This document shows positions 1-13,331 of a stretch of 64,000 nt of DNA, piece by piece. A model generated the notes under the pieces. That model worked only from the letters and a program-made list of their open reading frames with translations, was not told the DNA's origin and did no database searches. A program made the translations under genes and the position numbers. Numbering within the stretch: the stretch's first letter is position 1; every line of letters starts with the position of its first letter. Source of the DNA: Pleurodeles waltl (lineage: Eukaryota; Chordata; Amphibia; Caudata; Salamandridae); contig NC_090437.1 of NCBI RefSeq assembly GCF_031143425.1, positions 849,289,978 through 849,353,977 on the forward strand. Reading direction: 5' to 3'.

Positions 1-1830
1 CTCATTCTCCGCCTTCCGGCCCAAGGTCTAAGATGCCATCATCTCACTTACACCCCGCCACATCAGCTACCCCAGCAGAAGCAGCAGGAGGTAAAACAGG
101 GGTTTTATAAAATACATGGCTTCCTGCATGTGTTTGGTGCAATTGACTGCACCCATGTCCGGATTGTACCACCTGCAGCAACAGAGCATCTATTCCAGAA
201 GAGAAAGCACACGCACTCAATCAATGTGCAGGTCATAGTTGACCACCAGGGATTGTCCACCAACATCTTGGCCAAGTATCCTGGGAGTGTACATGATTCC
301 TTCATATTCCACCACAGTACGATCAATCAGCACTTCCAGGATGGGCAATATGGCAATGGCCTTCTTGTCGGTAAGTCCATAAACCTAGCAATATACACAC
401 ATCACAGCAGCCCTGTAGGACACACAGCACATACACCACTACATTGACACGTGGGCAGGAAGAGACTGAGGTGTGACACAGGTAGTTATGTTGTACACCC
501 TGACACAATGGGATACACACCAATGGACAAATGACGGCTGACACAAACATTAGCTGCCACTCTAGAGCTACAAGGGACCAATGTCAAAGCACACAGTGAC
601 AATGACATGGCCTGCACTAGAAGTCCAATTTGGAAGATGAACCATTTACAATTACATTAGGCCACATAGTCAATCCGGCACTCTCCCAAGCAATATGTAG
701 TGTGGAAGCGGTGTGCAATGTGTGTTGCTGCAGATCTAACATCATGAGACACATAGCATGATGATGCTGACTCACATGTCGGTGACACAGAAATACTGAG
801 GCAGTCTCAACATCATACATCACTCCTGGGGTGCTGTTGCCAGGTAGCAATAAGGAAGTGGACTGTGCTACAAACACACATTGATGTGCCACTAATGCAA
901 ACTGCACACTGCTGCACACACTGAAAGAGCCAATTGTCCATCAAAATAACATATGTACAGGGAGATGGCCCTTTCTGCACAGATACATCTACCTCCACAA
1001 GGTAGTTACCCAGGTTACCTGGAGCAAGTTTGGTAGTGTAGGTGCACGGTTGCACATGAGGCACTGGCAGAGGGAACAACAAAGGTTTGCCTAGAACCAA
1101 GTCACACATGGGACAATTGTGCATTGTCATACTGAACACCTCAGTGCTGCCAACTTATGGAGATGTGTTGTGCATTGTCACCAAGCCAATTCAAAGGGCC
1201 TCACTGTTGCATTTTATCTGCAATGACATATGTCTTATTGGATGGGATGTCCAGGTCATGTAGTGTAACCATGTTACCACCACATCGGAGTCTATTGTGT
1301 GTGTGGAAGTATCATGTCCCCTCCAGTAAAAGCACAATAAAACATGTAGGACACTACACAATACATGGTACATACATAGAGATCAGCAGTTTGGAAACAA
1401 AATCATAGATCCCAGGTCAATGACACAAACACAAGTTGTCAAGTCTAACAACCCACTGCAGAAAAACTTCACAGAAGCCCAGGATCTCACACAATACCAC
1501 AAACACATATGAGTCACAGACGACACAAGATATCAATTGCCATGCTACATGACATTCCTGTTGCAAGCACTAACAAAATACTCACTCCTTTTATCTTTTG
1601 CAGCAGATCGGGGATACGGGATCCAGCCGTGGATCATGACCCCATTCCCCAACCTAAGCACAACAGCATAGCGTGCCTAGAATGAGGCACATCAGAGGAC
1701 ACGCACCATTGTAGAAAGAACCTTTGGCATCCTGAAGTCCAGATTCAGGTGCCTGTATATAACAGGAGGCAGCATCCTATATGCCTCACACATTGAGGAG
1801 GAGGATGGTACCACTTGAAATGAGGGGGAA
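1..1830 (+). pseudogene. Harbinger (HARBI1-like) transposase, element A1, decayed, cut by window start
   Basis: Fragment of a PIF/Harbinger transposase, a DDE nuclease that excises and reinserts the element with a Myb-like partner. Exon 1 covers 1-370 and includes the first catalytic Asp in the motif GAIDCTH (near 142-162), followed by a NILAKYPGSVHD-type block. A GTAAGT donor lies at 371. The acceptor TTTTGCAG ends at 1603, and exon 2 begins with ADRGYG, which carries the second Asp. The Glu block ERTFGILKSRF follows near 1713-1745. Joining 370 to 1604 restores frame through LLVADRGYG. Upstream of 120 there are stops, for example near 31, and exon 2 has a stop near 1671, so it is not functional. 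The N-terminus lies outside the window. The Harbinger assignment is firm; exact exon ends are inferred. Confidence 0.85.
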
Positions 1831-4423
1831 CATCAAAACACAGCTGCAGGAATGCACCTCTGACAGCAAATTGCTCAAAAGTTTTTCAACCAATAGTCAC
1901 TCCACACACCTTGTTAGGCTATATCATTAAACACCTTACTTGATCACACAATCCTGCTCTGGTTTCTTCTTTCTCCATCACATGTTCTTTAGGAATGTGA
2001 GTATTACCTCAGGAAGCATGTTACAAAGACAAATCTGACTACTTCTGATGCAACATGACATATGATGCATATGATTGTACAGCAAACATCACACACATAT
2101 ACAAAATACTCATCTTTTGAATTTCACATATGAAGGACAAAATCAGTGGACCACAGCATATTTCACACGTCCACGTTGCCAACATGGTCTACTGTAGCAC
2201 ATGCCACACAACTATGGCATCTCCAATCATAAGGTAAATAAGTGCCCCATACATGAGGCAGTGGATGTGAAATATTAGTGGAAACAGGAATGTATGAACA
2301 GACCCCTGACATTAGAAAGTGTGACATTTGCAATCTCTGCAAGAGCTTGTGTGACAAGGGGGCATCATTTCTGAAAATGGATAGCATGAGTGTCCCAGGT
2401 ATGACAAACATACCATCCCTGGAAACAAGTCCTGCTACTGCCATGTGTTAAGTCTCTGCCCTGTAAATGGACTATCTGTACCCCGGGAATGATCATTAAC
2501 ACTCAACCAGAGTCCCTTGCTGACTCCTGTTTGCTTCCCTTTTCCATATGGCATGCTATAGAAGAACTACATTAGCTTGCTTGAATTCAGGTCCCATAAT
2601 ACAGTGCCGCATAGTCGGTAAGACCTATAATCTTCTGTCCATTGCTTCCTATGGAAAAAGTCCAGTTGTACCTTTATACTGGATTCTCTCCTCCAGGACT
2701 TGTGAGAGACTGAAGCTGCCCACACCTTTGACCTATCTTGTGCAGCCCAGCCATGTGACTCTGTCCTGGCCTTGCTGCTGCCAGGAACTGCTTAGAAGCT
2801 GCCATTCCCTGAAGCTCTTTGTCGTGCATTGGAGTACGATTCCTCTGTGTGCCAGACCCCTTGTTGGATTGCATTACAGTCCTGATCACTCCTGAACCTG
2901 CTCTCTGTTTACCCAGTCCTGTTCCTTCTTGTTCCAGTCAGAGTCTGCTCCCTGTTTCTCAGCCTTGTTGATGTTTGTTTCTGCCAGAGCCTGCTTTCTG
3001 TTTCTCAGACCTGTTCCAGGCTTTGCGTCAACCTGAGCCTGTTCCCTGTGCCTGGCTTTGCTACCTAGTTGGTTCCCTCGCTTTCTGCTTCCTCCTGGGT
3101 TATCATGTCTGGTAAATGTCCTATCAGTTCTCACCTGTCTAGAAGTGTTTTCCTTTGTATTTGGTCTGGCACCTGGTTTCAAGGAGGCAAATCCCGCCCC
3201 CATCCTTTGTCTAGTGTTGCATGTAGTCATTAGTGCCTAACAGTGACAGTGTGGTATGGCTGTATTCGAGGAATTGCCACTGTGTCTCCAGGCGGACCCA
3301 AAAGGGCTAGTCTGGTGTATGTAAGTACAATCCTTGTTTGTGCCCTAAGGGTCCAGACACAGATTCACTTCTCCTGCCTCCTTTCTATGGGGTTTGCGTG
3401 GTGACTAGCTGTAAGATTAATCTGCACAGAGGCACTGACATTCCCTGTTGTTGTGGGAAGTTCCCTGTGTACAATCTTAGTGATAAGCCCTGCGTGTTTG
3501 TCCATTACTGACCCATTCCAAATTTGTTCGCACTAAGGTTGCTCTGCCTTCACATTTCTATTTTCTCTGCCTAACCATAGCTGGCCTTTCCCCGTCAATG
3601 CCTTTAGCTGCTGTTCTGCTTTGGTACACTACTTGCTTGTGAGATACTCTGTGAACTCAAGGGGTGCCCCTAACAGACTCCTGACTAGACCCGCATGAAA
3701 ACGTAACACCATGGAGCCCAATCCTGACACTGGGTACACATGCCAACACACTTGAACTGGACACTGGACACTTCTGTGGAATGCACATCTGAATATCTGT
3801 GAACACATGCAGCCAGGGCAGCAGGTCCACCACAGCAACATAAGTAACATAGGTAATTCTTATGAGTCAAACTGACGTGTACCTAACATTTTATGGGTCG
3901 AATTAAGGAACAGTGTCTCAAACACTGTATGTACAAAACATGTACACAGGGCCAACATATGGGTAGTTCAAACACAAGTCACAATGAAGTTGTAACCAAG
4001 TATTAATGACATATGAGGGGTAACATATCCGACTAAGCACTCATCAGCCATTCTCAATCATCCCTGAGTTTTGTTTGTCGTGTCAAATGTAATGTACCGA
4101 AAGTAAAAAAACTACACACATCAAATGTGTAAACACATATTACAAACACATATCATCACTGTTGTAGACCACTGATTGCCATCAGATATAGATACCCATT
4201 TGTAACACATTCATACATGAGGATTACGTCCAATGTATTGCATGCCGTTCCTTCAGAAACACACATATTGATGTCACAGATCATTCTCACACAAAGCACA
4301 CAGTTCCATGCTCTACCACATGTGTCCAACCATTTTACCACACACTGCAGGCCATGCCATCCTATCTTCATCTTGATACAGGGTGCGAGCATGTTAAATA
4401 ATTGAGAATCACACAATCACAGT
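1831..4423. other. Non-coding spacer of element A1 between transposase and Myb-like gene
   Basis: No convincing coding region was found on either strand. The stretch 2880-3080 is a degenerate tandem run of CTGTTCC/CTGCTCC-type phrases about 45-50 bases apart. The bases from about 2460 to 3690 have a different, less TG/CA-rich composition, so they may be an unrelated insertion such as an LTR, but no terminal dinucleotides or duplication could be fixed. The remainder is CACA/CATA-rich, like the spacer of the second element at 26341-27859. Confidence 0.45.
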
Positions 4424-5044
4424 TTGAGTAAAACTTTTTTGATGCAAATGTGTCAAAAAATCCCGCAAATGCTAACTAAACATACATGGGCCCTTAGCGT
4501 TAATCCCACCTGCGCACCAGATGCATACGGATATCCATTGAAATCGAAGTTTACACCTTATGCGTGGTATTTTGCCGCACATGTAGGTTATGCGTCAAAA
4601 ATATTCACGCAAACATCGTATGCGTCAAAAAAATACACCCATGATGGAAAACGGGCCGCAAAGTGCACAGGAAGTGATTTAATAGGAAATCCTGTTCACA
4701 GGTGTGGTACAGTGGGTGCACTTTCACTTTCACTTTACAGTCTGTGCTTTTTCTTAACTGTGTGGCTGTGTCTCGGTGTGGCTGCTGTCTAAATTAGGTT
4801 TCTTGTATCTTGTGGTGTCTCTCTTGCTGTCATTTGTGTATTCTATTTGTTTATTGTTCCTGTTTATATGCTTTTGTGTAGCTTAGTGTCTTTTGGATTG
4901 TATTTTCACTGTCGGGTGTCTGTTTGGGGATTACATTAGTTAGGTTAACTGGGGTTCTTAGGTTTGGGCTGTAAGTTTCCTTTGTTTACATTTATTTTCC
5001 TACCTTTTAACACTTTTTCTGTTTTGCTTTGTTGAGCAACGGAC
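4424..5044 (+). promoter_or_regulatory. Upstream region of the A1 Myb-like gene
   Basis: This block is homologous to 43022-43722 and 50820-51521, which precede the same gene in A2. Shared landmarks in order are copies of TGCGTCAAAAA (4591 and 4621 here), an AGGAAGTGAT block (4670), a TTCACTTTCACTT block (4724) and a T/GT-rich leader. The A1 right terminal region (19492-19502) carries the same 11-mer. Promoter or protein-binding function is inferred from conservation and position only. Confidence 0.4.
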
Positions 5045-5538
5045 ATGTCGGGAAGGGCGAGGCTGACCCGCAGAGCGGAGGAGGAGCTTGGGGGCTTTGT
5101 GTGGCTGGTATGCCACTTTCTGCCAATGATGCTGGAGATGGGTGGGCGTGTGAGACAGGGTTATCACACAGAAGCAAGGCTGCTGTGGTGGGGCAAGGTG
5201 CGCTACCACCTCAAGTGAGTATTCCACACGAGCAGGAATGAGCACAAGCTGAAACATCACTGGGCTGACCTGGTGGCCAGAGAACAGGATCTGCTGGACC
5301 ACCTGGGTGTGGTGATCTGTGGCCCTGTTGGTGAGTATCACTTTGACAAATGTGTACAGTAGAATGCTCCTGAGTGACAGTAGAAGATGTCTTGACGTGC
5401 TGCATGCAATGTTTGTTGCCATGTTGAATGGAAGCAGTACAAACTGTTAGTGTCCCAGTACTGAGATGTAGTCCACATGTCTATGCATGTTCACAATGCA
5501 GTCCTGAGGTTTGCTGAGTCATGTCCGACTATTACTGA

Positions 5539-6278
5539 GGGCCACATGTACTAAGCTATTTTTAATTGGTACAAATGGCCTAGTTTTCAGATTTTATGTG
5601 TTTATGTCAATAAAAAATGTTTATTCCAATGCACACCCCCAATTTTGCCATTCTGCTATCACATTGCCCAATCACAAAACAGGGTTTGCTAGTGGCATTT
5701 AGGAAGGGGCGTTCTTTTCCTATTAGCGAATCACAGTTCGCTGATTGATTGTTTGGTGACCGCGAATGCTGGCACTAAACAATTACAGTTACCACCAGTT
5801 TCAAGTTGGTGCTAACTCATTTCCAAAGGGGAGGGGTCCCCATAGGATCCCTTCCCCTTTGTGAATGAGGGCCCAAAAATTGTTTCAGAGCACAAAGTGG
5901 TCCCATGGACCACTGCCTGCTTAACATTTTTTATTAAAGTCATATTATTGGTTTTTTAAATGCTTTCTGTTTACCCTTGATGAAATAAGGCTGCATTAAA
6001 AAAAAAATATATACATCTCTATTTGAAAGCAGTCACAGACATGGTGGTCGCTGAGCCCATCAGACCAGCATCCCTGTGAGTGCCGCCATTTCCAAGGGGT
6101 TTTCAAAATGAGACCTACCTCATAAAAATTCATGAGGTAGGTCATTTGCTACCCCAATTGTGATTTGCAAACAGTGTCACTGACAGTGTTGTACCTCAGA
6201 TCATCCTACTTGCAAATTGTGAGTTGCTAAGTCTCGCAATGTGTGACTCACAAAACCTGATCTTGGTACATGTGGCCC
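5539..6278. mobile_element. Harbinger-like MITE, 740 bp
   Basis: A non-coding element in intron 1 of the A1 Myb-like gene. Its ends are inverted copies of GGGCCACATGTAC (5539 on; reverse complement ending 6278), with further matches beyond. Flanking triplets are TGA on the left and TTA on the right, close to a Harbinger TWA target duplication with one mismatch. The interior is AT-rich with no ORF and includes a perfect small hairpin at 6112-6143. Confidence 0.75.
6112..6143. repeat. 12-bp perfect inverted repeat inside the MITE
   Basis: GACCTACCTCAT at 6112-6123 and ATGAGGTAGGTC at 6132-6143 form a perfect 12-bp stem with an 8-base loop. Confidence 0.85.
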
Positions 6279-8699
6279 TTAATCACACATTTCAGGTGCA
6301 ATGACAACACCTGTACCCATGCACTCTGTCAATGATGATCTAGTAAGACACTGTCAGCATACCACATTTCACTGTATCAGGACAGCAAAGTGGCCAATCT
6401 ATGTTTAGCGCTACATTGTCATCATTACACAAACACATGAACCCTGCCATTATGTTGACAAGGGGGGCATACATGGCTTAGGGGACACTGCCAATGGTGC
6501 ATTTGTTACCTACATACAACTGTGCCACACCTGTTATGGACCACTGAATGCATGATAATTGCAGACTGAAAATTGAGCCACATGTCCGTTACACAGTAAC
6601 TCAGTGTCCCTTGATGCACAAGCCACAATAGCTGAGTCACTTGTATTGCAGTGCACCAGGGAAGTGGCACTGAAATTGTAATACAAATACAAATCATAAC
6701 ATGGAGTACCATCTGAAATGGATTAGCTACAAATGTTTGTCGTCAGGTTTAGCACCACATGATTGTTAGGCCAGTGCACCATTGCATGTGTGCAGATGTG
6801 TGTCTATCACTCACTGGAGTGTCAGTGTCAATGTGAGTTTGCAGTGGTATGTCTATTGGAGTGTCTACAAGCAGGATCACCAGCTCACTCATATAAAATG
6901 TTACACACTGTGATATGTTGTCCACACGTTTGTACAGTGATCTGACATTGAGCATATATTTCCTTTCCAGGTCTTACAGGTGGACCTGCCCCCTACACCA
7001 TGACGGAAGTGGCTCGATTTCAGCACCCAGACGTATCCAGTAAGTGTGATAATGTCTGTCCTGTGTAGAGATTGCAGCTGTTTTGTGAATGACTCTTGTG
7101 TGTTGCTTTCATTGCAAGATATGATGAGCTAGCACGTGATCTGATATATCACTTAACTGGATGTTGACATAGTGTTTCGTGCAAGGGTTAGACATTCACA
7201 GGAAGAGAGTCATATTTTGGGAGTCTAGTGTTGCACAATAGCCAGCAGCATGTGAACAAGGTAATTAGAAGCCACATGTAGGACCACATGTGACTTGGAA
7301 GTGCTCCAGTGTCAGAATATTGTCACTGAGTCATACCCTCATTCTCACAAAACAGTGATGCATCAATTTTCTGCACAAAATTGTGCATCACTGTATTGTA
7401 ATGTACATGTAGGACTGTATGGGTAACTGTCCCCCAGCATCTAGCCCCGTAAGTTGTACTCCATTTACCTGACACTTACATGGTATGTAATAGGCGTCCA
7501 TGCAGGTCAAGGCCAGACGTGTGCTGTCATCAATGTGAGTGTTTTGGGAATTGTGTTGGCAGATCAGGTGTTGATGGTTGTCCACAACTGGACACATGAA
7601 TGTAGATGTAATATGGATACCTCATTCCTAGGTGGCAGCCCTCCTCACATGTGTTCCACTCACTAAATCCATGTACAAGTGGACATGGCTTTGTGGTTGT
7701 CCTCAACAGTTGTGATGATGTATTGCATGCCCATTCCCCCTGAGGTACAGGGGTAGGGGAACAACATATATGTAGGTAGATTTGATGGTCACAGTGTAGA
7801 TGACAGTCATCTCATTCAAGCATGCATGTGTCCCAAACAACACTGACCCCTTATGATTAGCAACTGCATACCATCATGCCAATTACATCTACAAATCACT
7901 GGTCTTGGTTGCCTTGAATTTGACTTAGATGATAAAGATTAGTCAGCCTGGACCATGTGAAGTAGTTGATGCCTTTGCATTGTGACACATTGCACTACAT
8001 CAATGCACAAATCACTTTGCTGTGGTGTAAAAGAGATGATGGGTAGGAAGCGTTGCCATTTCATTCATCAGGGACATTATATTATCTGGACTGTGATTTG
8101 GACTGCATGTGCAAATTGAGGCAGAGTGTTAGATTATCATCTGTACATGCATCACACAATGATGACACTGATGGTTGCCTGTCTAATTTTGACAGCTTCC
8201 AACATGGATGTAGTGGAGATTTCCAGAAGCGGGCAATGAGATACAGACACATATTGGATGTCGAGTCTGAGTACCAAAGGATGGAAAGACGTTATCAGAG
8301 AGAGCGAGACACAGGAGAATGGTGGGCTTTCAGTCAAGGGGAACCAGCATTGGCCACAAAGGTTGGAGCAACCACCACAACTGCAGCCAGTACCACAGTG
8401 GCCACCGTTACACCTGCCCCACCTGCTGCACCGTCAACCTCTTATATGTGATAGCCCAGGTTGTTCTTGCAGTCCTATGGATGGATTGTGGAATTGGAGT
8501 TACGTGTAATTGTTTTTGAGATGAAGAATTCTTTAATAGTGAGAGATCCAGTACTTGAACCAGTACTGAAGTGAGGGAGTAGTACGATGGAACTGACTGA
8601 AGGATTTTAAATTGTCGATGTTTGCTGTAATTGCTTGATTCACCTGCTTGCTCCTTTAGTGAGTATAACTTATTTGAGCCAGCATAATGCAATTGTTAT

Positions 8700-9420
8700 A
8701 TTTATTAAAGAGGCCTGAAGGGGGAGCAATTCCCCCTGTCTGCTCCTATTCTTGAACTGGTGCCCGAGTCAGGTGAAACTGACGAAGGCATTGGGTTTAC
8801 ATTCCTGAAATGCCTGAAGACGCCGGAAATTGGACCCACGGATGTGGATTATTAAAGCGCGTTTTTTTACACGCAGTGTCTTTAACTTGGTGAAAGCGGC
8901 TCCGGTAGAAGATATATAAAGAGGACACTAGTGGTCTAGAGGTAACTTGACATGAGGATTCTGGAATGTGGATGCCGGTTGTGATTGAGTTAATGACCGG
9001 TGCGCTGTTCTAGATTTCAAGCACATGTCACATTTTTTAACTAATGTAGCTCATTAGTGGTTTTTACTTAATGCGCTCAAAGGTGGAGCAATCCCGTGTG
9101 GCTGTAGTCTCTGTTAATGATCGTTGGGGACAGGTGAAAGTAATGAGGGCAGGATGCTTGGCCTTTTAAAAAAAAAATTAGGAGAGCCTTTGAGTAAGAA
9201 GCACTGATGTAGATTATATAGGCACGTTTCTTGACATGCCGCGTCTTTCGTTTGCTAAACGTCTATGGGATAAAATACGATAAGGATAGTAACATTCCAG
9301 AGGTAATCTGACTGTTGAAGGATTTCAAGGCAATGTATTTAAAGTTTACAGTTTATGTAAGGGACAGGAATGAGTAGTGAATTCAGTTGGGGTTTTTGTT
9401 TTTTAGATACCCATAAGAGG
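8700..9420. repeat. Two diverged tandem units of about 350-360 bp
   Basis: Two successive blocks align by eye with the same landmarks in the same order: GGGGGAGCAAT/GGTGGAGCAAT (8720, 9083), CAGGTGAAA (8770, 9130), GATGTGGATTATTAAAGCGC / GATGTAGATTATATAGGCAC, then an AGAGGTAACTTGAC / AGAGGTAATCTGAC block. Spacing is close to 360 bp. Confidence 0.6.
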
Positions 9421-9664
9421 AGATGTGAACTGAGTTGGTGTATTTAGATCATGAGGTTCAAGTCAAAGAAACTTTATTTCGGCTACAAGAGCCATAAAAG
9501 CACATAGCAGCAATAAATACAAATAAATACACAAGGTAATAAATATAACAATACATATATTGATAAAAATGGAATAAAGATAAAATACACTCACACAGTG
9601 CGATGGGACAGTCTTGTTGGAATCATTAGACAGATAAGAATTTCCCTCTGACAAACCAGCTAGC

Positions 9665-12600
9665 TCAGAGGAACTTGGCAACGGCGATCACTAGCGTTGG
9701 CCTAGTGTCTGATCTGAGAATTTGCAGGGCTATTTCAGAGCTGCGGACTCCAAGCAGTCTGCATGCCGGGGCCAGCCATTTCCTACGTGAGGCGGTGTAT
9801 GCGGGGCAGACAAAAAGGACGTGAGGGAGATTCTCGACGGGGGCTTTGCAGGCTGGACAGGCGGTTGATTCTTTGTGTGACCAGCAGCTGGTGAAAAGTC
9901 TTAATGGTAGTGTTCCAATGCGGAGCTGAAAGTACAGTTTCCTTTCCCTTGGGACCGTGATTATGTCCCAAAAAGCCTGATACTTGGATGTCTCTTTTAA
10001 GTTAACAAAATCACAGGATAATATAGTGTGAAGTACGGCCCCTATCTCTTCGTGATCTACCATTTGCCAATATAGTTCCTTTAGTTCGCTTTTCGAGGGA
10101 AAGACGGAGGTGGTTGGTGAATTCCAGAGTTCACTGAGCCCGAGTGAGTAAAATTACCCCTTGATGTATCGTAGCCAGGGGATTCTGTGAAGATGATCAG
10201 CTTTTAAAATAACCTGCAGGGATTCAGTAAAGGGTTCGAGCTCTGGAGTAGTGCAGAGATGCTGCCAATACAGCAGAGGGCGTAGGCGCGCTTTATGACC
10301 GATGCGTTTTATGCCAAGATCCTTAAAAAGGGGGAACAGTGGAGTGCTTGGCAGAAGGGACACAAGGTTTCTCAGGAAGTTGTTCTCAGCGATGGTTATG
10401 TCTTGGATTTTAGCATAATCCCATAGTTCAGCCCCATTAAGTGCTGAGGTCACAGCCTGTGCTTCGTACATCTGTTTTGCTGGGCGAATTGGTTTTGTGT
10501 GAGAGGTGAAAGTTTTTTGATAGTACCCCTGTTGTTTGCTTTAGTTTCAAGGCTTGCTTTCCTATGTGTGATTTCCAAGACATGTTGTCAGTCAATGTTA
10601 TACCCAGGTAGCTGAAAATGCCCACCTTCTCAAGTGTGGTGCCCTCTAGTGTAAACTTCCCTTTAAAAGATCTATGGGGATTAAGGGTCATTATTTTTGT
10701 TTTAGAGGCATTGATTTCAAGTCCCCGCGTTGAGCAGAATTTCTCAAAGCACGTGAGGAGTTTCCTTAGTCCACTAGAGGTCTTGGATATCAAGAGAGTA
10801 TCATCTGCAAAGAGCAAGACAGGGATTTTTTGTGTGCCAAGTGATGGTGCGTCAGCCTCCACTCTAAGCAGGGAAGGGACGATTTCATTGATATACAGAG
10901 AGAAGAGGGTCGGGGCAAGGACACGCCCTTGCCGCACACCCCTTGATACATGGATTCTATCAGTTAGTTGCCCCTTGTTGTCCCACCTAACTCGTGCGTA
11001 GTTGTCCTCGTGGAGCCGTATCAATATTGCTAGGATATGCTCTGGGATTCCCATTCGGGAGAGAGTGTCCCATAGCTTGTTGCGAGGTACTAGGTCAAAA
11101 GCAGACCTTAGATCCACAAAAGCTACATAAAGGCTCCCTTTACCAATGAGCACTGTTTTCCAGTATAGAAATAGGAACCTGAGGGCTTGATCAGTGGTAG
11201 ATATTTTCTTCCGGAAACCGGCTTGGAGGGGACTAACGATGTCATGTTCGGTCATCCAGTCTTCAATCTTTCCCAAGAGGCAGTGGCAGAAGACTTTTTG
11301 CACACAGTCAATTAGACTAATTGGTCTATAGTTGCAGGGGAGTGATCTGTTGCCCTTTTTAAAGATTGGGATAACCAGGACTCCGCTCTCAGGGATAGGT
11401 GCCCCAGATGCTATTGCGTTCGCTGTGATGGTGAGGTATCTTGGCCAGGATGCTATGTCGGTTGAGAACAGGTCTGCTGGGACACCATCCGAGCCAGGCG
11501 CCCTGCCACGTTTTATGGTGCCTAGGGAGTAAGTTATGTCACTTTGAGAGAACAACTGGGATACTTCAGTGGTGGGTGCTAAAGAAGTATTTAGGCAGGG
11601 GTCCATGCGAACAGGAGTGGGGCTATCATGGTCATGGGAGCACAGCCTGCTAAAATGATCTACCCAGTCCTTCGGGTGATGTTGGTTGTAATGTCCAATC
11701 CACTGCTTTCTGGGCCTCGTGCTGCCAGGGACCAGAACAGACTACAGTTCCTCTAGCGCACAGCGTCACTAAGTGCTGTCCACCACTTATCATCTTGGTC
11801 ATGCTTGGCCTTGCGTATGGCGGACTTGTAGGACTTTCTAGCTAGGCGGATGGCGGTGGCATCCTTGGATTTAATAGCTTGGATTAAGCGCTTATTTAGG
11901 AGCCAACACATTTTATTGAACCAGCGGTGCCTACCTATGGGTCTCTTGCCATCATGGGCTGGGAATACTAAGTAGTGGGCGGCGATATCCCTGAAGCATG
12001 ATTTGTGGATTAAGCTTATTTCCTTATAGGGGATTGCGGTACCCACCTCTGGGTTCATTGTTGTAGTCTTTAGGGTGTTATTGGCTGCGTTGATGAGTGC
12101 GGGCAGAGCTGCAATCTTGTCCCACTTTAGGGGTCGTTTGTCGTTAACCAGGCTAATACCCTCTGGTGCTGCTACTGAGGAGTTAATCATGGGCGAGAGG
12201 TCGCCCAAAGCTAACGTGTGAACAGAGTGAGGATTATGATCACTTTCAGTTCTTTCAAAAATCGTCATATCGATGACTAGGGGCCATAATCTTATGTCGA
12301 ATAGACAGTAGTCGATTCTGCTGGTGTGGTTGCTTTTGTTGAATGTGTGATGGCCTTTGGCGTCTGATTTGGTTCTGCCATTCAACGCCCTGAGCCCATA
12401 TTCCATGGTCAGTGATTTAACTTGGACAGCGACCTGCGTCCATCTATTGATGGGTGGAATGGACAGGGTGGGGATAGACCAAGCTCGATCCTCCTCATCT
12501 GTGGACCTGAGATCATCTCAGTCTAGAAGTTCGAATGTGACATTGAAGTCAACTACCACGATGGTTTTATGATGGCGGGGCCCCCCTAACCCAATGGGTG

Positions 12601-13151
12601 TAGATATTGAAGATGTTCACAACAGTGTCAGGCCCGAATGAAAGACGAAGACCTAACAGGTCGGGACAATCGGTGGGTAGCTGTAATATATGACAGTTAA
12701 GTGATGTTCTGATCCAAATGGTCAAGCCCCCTGAAGGCCTGCCTCTAGTACTGGGCACGGCAGGGATGTGGACGTTTGAATAGCCTGTTCGAAAAAGTGG
12801 ATCGGTTGACCATGTCTCTTGAAGAAGACAGATGTCATGTTCATCAATAAAAGAGGTGAAAGATGGATGAGGGAGGATATATTTCAAACCTACCATGTTC
12901 CATGAGACAAGTCGTACCCCAGTGAGTGGTTGAGCTATCCTGTCTAGATGCCTGGTATTTGCATGATTAGCTGCCAGAGGTTGATTTGGCAGGTATGGTT
13001 GAGTGGGAAGAAGTGGATCAATACCAATGTTGTTCAGTGAGACCTGGGGTGAGTGGTGATGTTCCTCTAGTGGACCTGACCTGGCCCTGGTGAGGGAAGT
13101 GCTTGCAGGCTTAGCTATCGGTTCTTGATTTGGTGGGCAGTATTCCTGCAA
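9665..13151 (-). pseudogene. LINE ORF2: APE endonuclease and reverse transcriptase, multiply frameshifted
   Basis: The endonuclease part (13151-12567) shows RLVSWNM..LK and LLQETW, the Asn and Glu motifs of APE-like nucleases. It continues in another frame at 12406-11753 with SRIDYCLFD and the catalytic SDHNP. The RT (11606-10437) has GRAPGSDGVPADLF, YRPISLIDC, AFVDLRSAFD, GVRQGRVLAPTLF and an intact FADDT active site. Downstream segments (10471-10154, 10063-9665) include AELWDYAKIQ and a Cys-Cys-His-Cys motif (CPACKAP, then HVLFVCP). Stops or frameshifts occur near 12600, 11750, 10440 and 10150. The function in family terms is target-primed reverse transcription. This copy is dead. Confidence 0.85.
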
Positions 13152-13331
13152 GATGAAAGATGCAGTATTGTCATATTTGCACAGTAAACTGTCAAAGGTC
13201 TTGGGGAATATATCATGAATGTGAGAGAGAATACTTGCACTGGCAGTGTTAGGGATTGCAGCAGACCTGGGGGTGATTGATATTAGTTGGTTGCGTGGTT
13301 TTTCAGCATGGGATTTAGATGAAGGTTTAAG

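Noticed and set aside
2886..3230. 114-codon minus-strand ORF rich in Lys/Arg/Gln
   Set aside because: It arises from the degenerate CTGTTCC repeat; no family resemblance.
2460..3690. Possible LTR or retroviral fragment
   Set aside because: CT-rich phrases and a composition change are seen, but no TG...CA ends, primer site or coding match could be supported.
5000..5422. 140-codon minus-strand ORF over Myb-like exon 1
   Set aside because: Antisense shadow; the plus strand matches the duplicated exon at 43723 and 51522 at protein level.
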